Positions 22,542 through 27,108 of a stretch of DNA of 27,108 nt are shown here, one piece after another; the first letter of the stretch is position 1, and each line of letters begins with the position of its first letter. The position numbers were made by a program, and so were the translations under genes. This stretch comes from a virus, in IMG/VR virus record IMGVR_UViG_3300014502_000030, positions 1-27,108 of that record. One strand, given 5' to 3'. The notes beneath the pieces are model-generated. The model ran no database searches. It was not told the DNA's origin and worked only from the letters and a program-made list of their open reading frames with translations.

Positions 22542-24446
22542 TTAAAGTAAATAGCTATTTTTCTTCGGTTTTTTTAAGGGCTTTTGCGACGGCGTTAATT
22601 CGATTACATTCGACTGGTTGCTCCGCGCTGCCGCATCCAGGTTACTGCCGTATTGATTCAGCAATTCATCCCACTTGGCTTTAGTGTGCAGATGCAGCCG
22701 CAATTCCTGGTGATGCGCGGCGGCGTATGAATAAACCCAGGTATCAAGCATTTCATTACGAGCGCCGCGTTTCTTGATAAAGCGGTTAGCGCGTGGGTCG
22801 AAGGTTTCCGATGTTATACCACTGAAGAAATCATTAGGCAAATCCTCGCTAAAATGCACCATGCGCTCGTGTTGCTCTTTATCGCCGTCGGTGGCGAGAC
22901 GGCCAAACAGGACGTTTTTAACGGCCACGGTGCCGACATGCTGGATATGCACTCCACGCTTGTTAAATTGTCCTTTCCAGTTGACATCCTGCGGCTTGGG
23001 TTTGGATAAAACTGGGGCATTGTTGGGAATCGCGCCAAAAATGACCATAGGGCGGCGAATCATCCTGCGGCGCACAAAGTCCTTGACTGCTTCGGTTCTG
23101 TGGCCGCCTGCGTCAATGGCGGTGGCCTGAATGGGCAATTTATGGCCGTTGATGTGATCGATAGGCTTGTTTAGCAGTTCAGTAAGTGCCACCCATACCG
23201 TATCATCAGCAGGATCGCCCATCAGTTCGACATAATCTAGAATCCAGCACGCCATGCCTTTTCCCCAGCCGACGATCTGCACGGCCAGGCGGTTGTCCTG
23301 GGTGTCAACGCCTGCCGTGACCGCGCACACGCCCAAAGGGGCCACTCTGAGACGGTACGGTTCGACGCGGTCGGCGATGACGTTCATCTTGACCGCCCGC
23401 ATGGACGGGTCTTCCCAGGCGACGGCCAAGCGGGAATTAAGGAAACTTTTCAGACGGCCAATGTCGTTATAGGCTTGCAGCCACATATCAACCAGGGTTG
23501 CCCAGCGCGGACCCAGGCCGATCTGGTAATACAGTGCGTTGATGTGGTAGCCCCTTAATTTCGGTCCGGGATTGGTGGCGATCCAGCGGCCTTTTTTGAT
23601 CATATCAGTTTTGTAGTGTTCTTCAATCTCGCAGGCGCATTCGGGGCAGACATACCGCGCATCGGCGCCGCCTTCGCGCCAGTGCAGGCCGGCCCATTCA
23701 AACAGGATTTCTTCATTGCAATGCGGGCAGGGCATGAAATATTTGCGTTGATCGGATTTTTCGTAGAGTTCCTCGGTGCGGCAAATGCCTTTGATACCGG
23801 GCGATGAAATGTACAGGCGTTTATAGTTGGCCGGAAAGGCGGAGGTGCGGTCTTCCAGCAACATGAGCGGGTCATCGCCGGTGACCAGATTACCGGCAAA
23901 CTCGGTCAGTTCATCGACGATGAGGAATTTAACGGTGGTGGATTTAAGGCGGCTTGGGGATCCGGCGTGTTCCAAATAGAGTTGACCGCCGATAAAATCC
24001 TTGAATTCTTTGGTATTGGCGCTGTTGCGGCTGTTTTGCGAGGTTAATACCGCTTGAACGACAGGCGTTTCCTCGATCATGGGGTTAAGTTTTTGCGCAA
24101 TCCATTTGTTCATCCCTACCTCGCCGGGCAGGCAGACCATGACCGGGCCGGAGCCGTTGGCCATGAAGTAGGCGAGGGCGTGGGTGGCTACGGTCGTTTT
24201 GCCAAATTGGATGGGGAACATCAGCACCACATCCTTGACGGTGGAACGCGCGGACATACAATCCATCGGTTCGCGAAGCGGCGGATTGCGGTCGGTGTGG
24301 AACGGCCCCGGTTCGGCGCTGCCTTTTTTGGACAGGCGGATTTCAGCATCTGAAAATTCGGATACGGTTTGGATTTTACGCGGCGCGAAGGCGCGGGCGC
24401 GGGTGGCGTGGATCAGGCGGGCGGCGTTTGGGTAGGTTTCAGCCAT
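22542..24446 (-). CDS. Terminase large subunit, GpA family (634 aa)
   Basis: The packaging motor ATPase/nuclease. Numbered from TTG 24455: Walker A-like loop in MFPIQFGKTTVA (residues 79-90), Walker B in KFLIVDELTEF (176-186), two zinc-type pairs CPHC (243-246) and CPEC (270-273), and the nuclease domain with VTAGVDTQDNRLAVQIVGWG (Asp384) and AIDAGGHRTEAV (Asp448). Order and spacing match lambda gpA-type terminases. The ATG at 24446 is preferred over TTG 24455. Its first eight bases, ATGGCTGA, overlap the stop of the methyltransferase fragment, suggesting that the fragment is still translated to couple expression. The small subunit lies about 1 kb away instead of adjacent. Confidence 0.96.
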   Translation of the reverse strand: MAETYPNAARLIHATRARAFAPRKIQTVSEFSDAEIRLSKKGSAEPGPFHTDRNPPLREPMDCMSARSTVKDVVLMFPIQFGKTTVATHALAYFMANGSGPVMVCLPGEVGMNKWIAQKLNPMIEETPVVQAVLTSQNSRNSANTKEFKDFIGGQLYLEHAGSPSRLKSTTVKFLIVDELTEFAGNLVTGDDPLMLLEDRTSAFPANYKRLYISSPGIKGICRTEELYEKSDQRKYFMPCPHCNEEILFEWAGLHWREGGADARYVCPECACEIEEHYKTDMIKKGRWIATNPGPKLRGYHINALYYQIGLGPRWATLVDMWLQAYNDIGRLKSFLNSRLAVAWEDPSMRAVKMNVIADRVEPYRLRVAPLGVCAVTAGVDTQDNRLAVQIVGWGKGMACWILDYVELMGDPADDTVWVALTELLNKPIDHINGHKLPIQATAIDAGGHRTEAVKDFVRRRMIRRPMVIFGAIPNNAPVLSKPKPQDVNWKGQFNKRGVHIQHVGTVAVKNVLFGRLATDGDKEQHERMVHFSEDLPNDFFSGITSETFDPRANRFIKKRGARNEMLDTWVYSYAAAHHQELRLHLHTKAKWDELLNQYGSNLDAAARSNQSNVIELTPSQKPLKKPKKNSYLL

Positions 24447-24852
24447 TTTCTTCAAATTCCCTGGTAGGAGCGGCTTTAGCCGCGATGGTCGCGGCTAAAG
24501 CCGCTCCTACATTGTCGAAGGTTTGGCCGGTGGCTTCGAGGGTGGCTTGCTGGTTGGTGTAGATTTGCCAGCGGTTAACTATTACATCAACATACGCTGG
24601 GCTTATCTCTAATCCGTAGCAGATACGGTTAGTTTTTTCGGCGGCTATTAGGGTTGTGCCTGAGCCGAGGAATGGATCATATATGATATTTCCCGCTTTT
24701 GATTTTTCTATACACCACTCCATCACTGCAACCGGCTTTTGTGTTGGATGTTGTACTTTTTCAGGGCGGATTATGCCTTGACTGGTGATAGACAAAATAT
24801 AAACATCTTTACCGCCCTTCATCCATGTTTGATGAATCAGTTTTGGGCTCAT
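24439..24852 (-). pseudogene. N-terminally truncated DNA methyltransferase with REP-encoded C-terminus (137 aa)
   Basis: Visible are HPTQKP (35-40), the AdoMet-binding motif I DPFLGSGTTLIAAE (59-72) and RWQIYTNQQATLEATGQTF at the family's usual end. The catalytic motif IV (DPPY or similar), which lies N-terminal in this class, is absent; only about 34 residues precede HPTQKP. The remnant is therefore probably not catalytic. Residues 115-130 (VGAALAATIAAKAAPT) are encoded by a 47-bp REP element. The stop overlaps the large terminase start. The break at its 5' side coincides with an inverted repeat and an opposite-strand cassette, suggesting that insertion removed the 5' half. A stand-alone C-terminal protein is a less likely alternative. 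Confidence 0.78.
24464..24510. repeat. REP element, family B, inside the methyltransferase 3' end
   Basis: The 47-bp palindrome GTAGGAGCGGCTTTAGCCGC ... GCGGCTAAAGCCGCTCCTAC has the GTAG foot at both ends. It is read in frame by the methyltransferase fragment and ends 17 bases before the large terminase ATG on the minus strand. It is a near-identical copy of 13281-13327. Confidence 0.92.
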
Positions 24853-24878
24853 GATTTTATCATCACTTGTTTTTTAAT

Positions 24879-24921
24879 TGTAGTAACAAAAAACTTGTTA
24901 AAGTTCTTTTTTGTAACTACA
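24879..24921. repeat. Inverted repeat, 15-bp arms, at the cassette boundary
   Basis: TGTAGTAACAAAAAA (24879-24893) pairs with TTTTTTGTAACTACA (24907-24921) with one mismatch, around CTTGTTAAAGTTC. It lies between the divergent starts of the methyltransferase fragment and the plus-strand cassette, at the apparent breakpoint. It may be a bidirectional terminator, an operator for the BrnA-like protein or an insertion scar. Confidence 0.6.
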
Positions 24922-24969
24922 CTCGAATAAATACAGGCTATAAAAATTAATAGTGAGGCTACAAAAAAC

Positions 24970-25194
24970 ATGACAACCGTTACATTTGATACCTTGGAAG
25001 CCGTGGCAAAATTAAGATCGGTAGGCGTATCCCAGGAACAGGCAGAGGCATTTGTCCGTACCATTTCTGATGCGCAAAACGAACTGGCTACAAAAATCGA
25101 CCTGCGCGATCTGGAATACCGGCTGATCATAAAAATTGGCCTGATGTTGGCTGCATCCATCGGAATAATAGCCGCGCTGGTGAAATTGACATGA
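24970..25194 (+). CDS. DUF1640-like coiled-coil membrane protein (74 aa)
   Basis: The N-terminus, TVTFDTLEAVAKLRSVGVSQ, is followed by EQAEAFVRTISDAQNELATK, a helical coiled-coil pattern ('FDTl..vk.L...Gv...qAea') typical of DUF1640-type proteins. Residues 52-72 (IKIGLMLAASIGIIAALVKL) form a C-terminal membrane helix. It is shorter than many members. GAGG (24955-24958) lies 11 bases upstream of ATG 24970. The stop overlaps the next start by ATGA. This gene and its partner are on the plus strand inside an otherwise minus-strand operon, so they are an inserted accessory unit. The biochemical function is not known. Confidence 0.82.
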   Translation: MTTVTFDTLEAVAKLRSVGVSQEQAEAFVRTISDAQNELATKIDLRDLEYRLIIKIGLMLAASIGIIAALVKLT

Positions 25195-25481
25195 CAAACC
25201 CATTACCATTAACTGATGATGATGGCGAAGTGCTTGATTTATGCGAGTGGACAGAAGAAGATTTTAAAAACGCTGTGCCGTTTTCGGCCTTGCCTGAATC
25301 ATTGCAAACTACGCTACTAGGCTTAAAAGAAGGTCGTGGCAAGCAGCAAGCACCGACCAAGGTATCAACTACGGTGCGTTTTGATCCTGATGTATTGGCG
25401 GCCTTCCGTGCTACGGGACGCGGCTGGCAAACGCGCATGAATAACGCATTGAAAGACTGGCTTAGGGAACACGCCGCGTAG
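25191..25481 (+). CDS. BrnA-like antitoxin/regulator (96 aa)
   Basis: The C-terminal 40 residues, VSTTVRFDPDVLAAFRATGR followed by GWQTRMNNALKDWLREH, match the BrnA antitoxin DNA-binding domain (a ribbon-helix-helix strand 'vtlRld.dvl..fra.GkGwQtrin..L'). The N-terminal 55 residues (TDDDGEVLDLCEWTEEDFKN) are acidic, as in members that bind a toxin. No BrnT-type toxin is adjacent: its only partner is the overlapping DUF1640-like membrane protein. It may regulate its own promoter through the inverted repeat upstream, which is an inference. It ends four bases from the end of the convergent small terminase gene. Confidence 0.82.
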   Translation: MTNPLPLTDDDGEVLDLCEWTEEDFKNAVPFSALPESLQTTLLGLKEGRGKQQAPTKVSTTVRFDPDVLAAFRATGRGWQTRMNNALKDWLREHAA

Positions 25482-25485
25482 ATCA

Positions 25486-26010
25486 TTATTTAGCCATGCC
25501 GTTAAACGTCCGGCTCAGTTCATCCAGCAAATATTCAACCTGATCCGCCAGGATGGCCCGTATTTTCTGCTCGTTTTTTTCGGCGGCGAGTTGCGGGGCC
25601 AGGATGTCCGGCAGGGATTCCAGGCGGTTGCGGATGATGGCATCGCCGTCGGCCACGGCCATTTTCGCATCCTGGGCGACCAGCAGGACGCCGACTTCTT
25701 TTTCATACATGATCTTGGCTTGCATGGCGGCGTATTTTTCCCGCATGGCCCGTGCCTGCTGGTAGGCGCTGCCCGCTTTTCCGGTCATGTCGTCCATGAT
25801 CCCGGCGGCTTTGCGCTCGCGGTCTTGCTGGTGGCGGTCGGCGTGGACCTGAAAGCTGGGGTTAGCGGTGTCTTCTATCCGTTGCAGCGAGGCTTCCACG
25901 TCTATTTTATCGCCTTCCATGACCAAGCGCCCGGCGTCTTTTAGCTGGGTTATCCAGCCGGGTTGGCGGTCGATATGCTGGGCGAATTCCAGGGGGGACA
26001 TCAGGCTCAT
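25486..26010 (-). CDS. Terminase small subunit, Nu1-like (174 aa)
   Basis: Residues 4-45 form a winged helix-turn-helix (SPLEFAQHIDRQPGWITQLK, then GDKIDVEASLQRIEDT), the DNA-recognition domain of Nu1-type small terminases. The rest is a long helical part with YQQARAMREKYAAMQAKIMYE and LPDILAPQLAAEKNEQKIRA, where Nu1 homologues usually show 'ar...re.y.a...le.e...G.lv' and 'lpd.lap.laa'. It would bind the packaging start site and assist the large subunit. The large subunit is displaced by the opposite-strand cassette and methyltransferase fragment. The start overlaps the preceding gene by ATGA. Confidence 0.87.
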   Translation of the reverse strand: MSLMSPLEFAQHIDRQPGWITQLKDAGRLVMEGDKIDVEASLQRIEDTANPSFQVHADRHQQDRERKAAGIMDDMTGKAGSAYQQARAMREKYAAMQAKIMYEKEVGVLLVAQDAKMAVADGDAIIRNRLESLPDILAPQLAAEKNEQKIRAILADQVEYLLDELSRTFNGMAK

Positions 26011-26174
26011 GATGCAGTCTCCTGTTTTTTACCTTGGAATAATCCTCTATCTTGCAAATCTTTGCTGTTTTGTAAGCGTTTTAACCGTGTTTCTTCAACA
26101 ATCTCTCTTTCGGCAGGGGTCAGTAGCGCTAAATTTTTTTCGCGCCGTAAATGCTTTGTTTTGTAGGTTTTCAT
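26007..26174 (-). CDS. Small basic helical protein (55 aa)
   Basis: From ATG 26174 to TGA 26007-26009 the frame encodes MKTYKTKHLRREKNLALLTP, then AEREIVEETRLKRLQNSKDL and a Lys/Gln-rich end. It is rich in Lys, Arg and Glu and is predicted to be one or two helices, so nucleic-acid binding is possible. Both ends overlap neighbours by ATGA, which strongly supports translation. I do not recognise the family. Its position before the small terminase resembles small accessory proteins of packaging modules. Confidence 0.72.
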   Translation of the reverse strand: MKTYKTKHLRREKNLALLTPAEREIVEETRLKRLQNSKDLQDRGLFQGKKQETAS

Positions 26175-26788
26175 GGCGTTGACTCGCGCTGCATGCCCAT
26201 GATTAATCCATAATTTTCGCCGGCCCTGAAGGTCAGTTTATTTTGTTCTTTATCCGCTGCCAGTTCCAGGCCGGGTTCATTGATGATGAGCAGCAGGTAT
26301 TTTGGATTGATCCAGAGTTTCAGTATTTCAACATGGCTATCCGGTTCGTAAACCACGCCAGCGCCCATGCATCCGGAACAGGCTTGATCGCCGCCGATGG
26401 CTACGATAATGCCATCGCCGTTGCAGCTTAGGCATTCGGCTTCATAATCATTGAAGCCGCTGTTCCAGCAAACCACGCCCGTGCCTTCGCATTCGCGGCA
26501 ATCTTGTTTTGAGGATCTACCGATGCCCAGGCAGTAAGGGCAATCTTTTGTTTCAGGGAAAAGCAGATTGCCGGGCATGGGAACTAATTCGCCCTGTTGG
26601 GATTCTTCAATCACGGATAAGAACTTGGATAAATAGTCGTCCGGGCATTGCTCATAATCGCCATGTTCAGGCATTGATACAAAGACGTGGCCATTGCTGG
26701 CGATAGTCCGGCCGTTTAACTGAAACGGCCGGGTTAAATAGGTTCGGGAATCATCAGGATCGCAAAAATGATTAATATTTAGGGTCAT
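26171..26788 (-). CDS. Phage protein with four DnaJ-type CxxCxGxG motifs (205 aa)
   Basis: Residues 83-143 carry four zinc-knuckle repeats: CPYCLGIG, CRECEGTG, CLSCNGDG and CSGCMGAG. This is the number and form seen in the DnaJ cysteine-rich domain, which binds two zinc ions. There is no J-domain (no HPD), so it is not a co-chaperone. The flanks (RPFQLNGRTIASNGHVFVSM before, LWINPKYLLLIINEPG after) read as one beta-rich domain split by the zinc insert. The 'I.sNGHv.v' phrase resembles the DNA clamp motif 'aTDGhrL.', but this similarity is slight. The function is unknown; a DNA- or RNA-binding role is plausible. Both ends overlap neighbouring genes by ATGA. Confidence 0.8.
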   Translation of the reverse strand: MTLNINHFCDPDDSRTYLTRPFQLNGRTIASNGHVFVSMPEHGDYEQCPDDYLSKFLSVIEESQQGELVPMPGNLLFPETKDCPYCLGIGRSSKQDCRECEGTGVVCWNSGFNDYEAECLSCNGDGIIVAIGGDQACSGCMGAGVVYEPDSHVEILKLWINPKYLLLIINEPGLELAADKEQNKLTFRAGENYGLIMGMQRESTP

Positions 26789-26823
26789 GGCGTGATATCG
26801 GGTTGTTTGTAAAAAATTTTCAT
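26785..26823 (-). CDS. Possible 12-codon linker ORF (MKIFYKQPDITP)
   Basis: ATG 26823 overlaps the stop of the 65-residue gene (ATGA), and its own TGA (26785-26787) overlaps the ATG of the zinc-motif gene (ATGA). A twelve-residue frame with both junctions of this kind could hand ribosomes from one gene to the next across a 32-bp gap. It may be chance, since such short frames are common. Confidence 0.28.
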   Translation of the reverse strand: MKIFYKQPDITP

Positions 26824-27017
26824 AATTTCGGGCTTTCCCCCTCCCCTTTGTATGATGCGCATGCGGATATTCCCGGCCATTTAAGCTGTGTTGGATTGAT
26901 ATTAAGCAAACATATACCCATTCCGGTTTTAGGGCAACCTACTTGATCATGTTGCCAGTGTTGGCAGGTTTGGCAGGTTTTTCCGAACGGATTTTCGGTA
27001 AAAGCTATACTTTGCAT
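26820..27017 (-). CDS. Small Cys-rich protein, probable zinc-binding (65 aa)
   Basis: The protein reads MQSIAFTENPFGKTCQTCQH, with CQTC (Cys15 and Cys18), GCPKTGMGIC (Cys28 and Cys36) and a final SACASYK (Cys54). The arrangement of a CxxC pair with further Cys residues suggests one or two zinc-binding sites, as in many small phage proteins of unknown function. The ATG at 27017 is 27 bp from the divergent start at 27045, so both promoters must overlap the coding regions or lie outside. No ribosome-binding site stands out. Confidence 0.68.
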   Translation of the reverse strand: MQSIAFTENPFGKTCQTCQHWQHDQVGCPKTGMGICLLNINPTQLKWPGISACASYKGEGESPKL

Positions 27018-27044
27018 ATCTATTACAATTTGGAGTTATCAATC

Positions 27045-27108
27045 ATGCAAGATTATGAAATACTCAACATAATCCAGGAAGTGTTCAGGGGCATCGTAAT
27101 ATCCATGA
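27045..27108 (+). CDS. 5' end of a divergent gene, cut by the window edge
   Basis: ATG 27045 follows GGAG (27032-27035) at ten bases and opens a frame reading MQDYEILNIIQEVFRGIVISM to the right edge. Twenty-one residues are too few for a family call; the pattern is helical and hydrophobic. It is divergent from the phage late operon, so it may be the first gene of the early or host-side region beyond the window. Confidence 0.5.
   Translation, partial: MQDYEILNIIQEVFRGIVISM

Noticed and set aside
24849-25160. 103-codon minus-strand frame ending with ATGA at the methyltransferase start
   Set aside because: It lies opposite the DUF1640-like gene, has low-likelihood composition (Ser/Arg runs) and no family pattern; the junction is coincidental.
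26171-26788. DnaJ co-chaperone
   Set aside because: There is no J-domain or HPD motif; only the zinc-type repeats are shared.

Overview
The window is most of the late (structural) half of a tailed, siphovirus-type prophage in a Gram-negative bacterium, probably a gammaproteobacterium. The evidence is lambda-type packaging and portal genes, a long tape measure, a class IVa pilin, lipoprotein and REP sequences with a GTAG foot. The REP repertoire made me think of methanotrophs of the Methylococcales, but that is a weak guess. Almost every gene lies on the minus strand, so the module reads from right (27 kb) to left (0.7 kb). Many neighbours overlap by ATGA, which points to one long, translationally coupled operon.

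Left edge (1-684): the 3' end of a plus-strand gene enters from outside the window and reads into a 3' fragment of tRNA-Cys(GCA) that has no matching 5' half. This looks like an attachment-site scar. Two small plus-strand ORFs and a REP hairpin lie between it and the last tail gene.

Right part (20.3-27.1 kb): after a divergent partial gene at the extreme right come a small Cys-rich protein, a protein with four DnaJ-type CxxCxGxG motifs, a basic small protein and the Nu1-like small terminase. Next is an opposite-strand two-gene cassette (DUF1640-like membrane protein plus BrnA-like antitoxin). It is followed by an N-terminally truncated DNA methyltransferase whose end overlaps the start of the GpA-family large terminase. 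Downstream lie a Mor-like regulator, three small phage proteins, a lipoprotein, a gene-poor gap containing a palindrome of two DnaA-box sequences, and a gpW-like joining protein.

Head genes (14.3-20.4 kb): lambda-family portal, a prohead protease/major capsid fusion and a DUF2190 decoration protein. Then, unexpectedly, there is a complete type IV pilin gene followed by three tiny genes (a CxxC protein, a one-TM coiled-coil protein and an unknown), and head-tail connector and tail-terminator proteins.

Tail genes (0.7-14.3 kb): tail tube, a tail-assembly chaperone that appears to use a -1 frameshift (T TTT TTG) to make a gpG-gpT type fusion, an 1101-residue tape measure, and a set of tail-tip/hub proteins. 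One of these begins with a recent in-frame 162-bp tandem duplication.

The most striking features are the pilin in the head operon, the three families of palindromic REP elements placed at stop codons or fused to C-termini across the whole module, and the frameshift/repeat arrangement in the chaperone. No integrase, repressor, endolysin or obvious receptor-binding fibre can be recognised here. They may lie beyond the right end.
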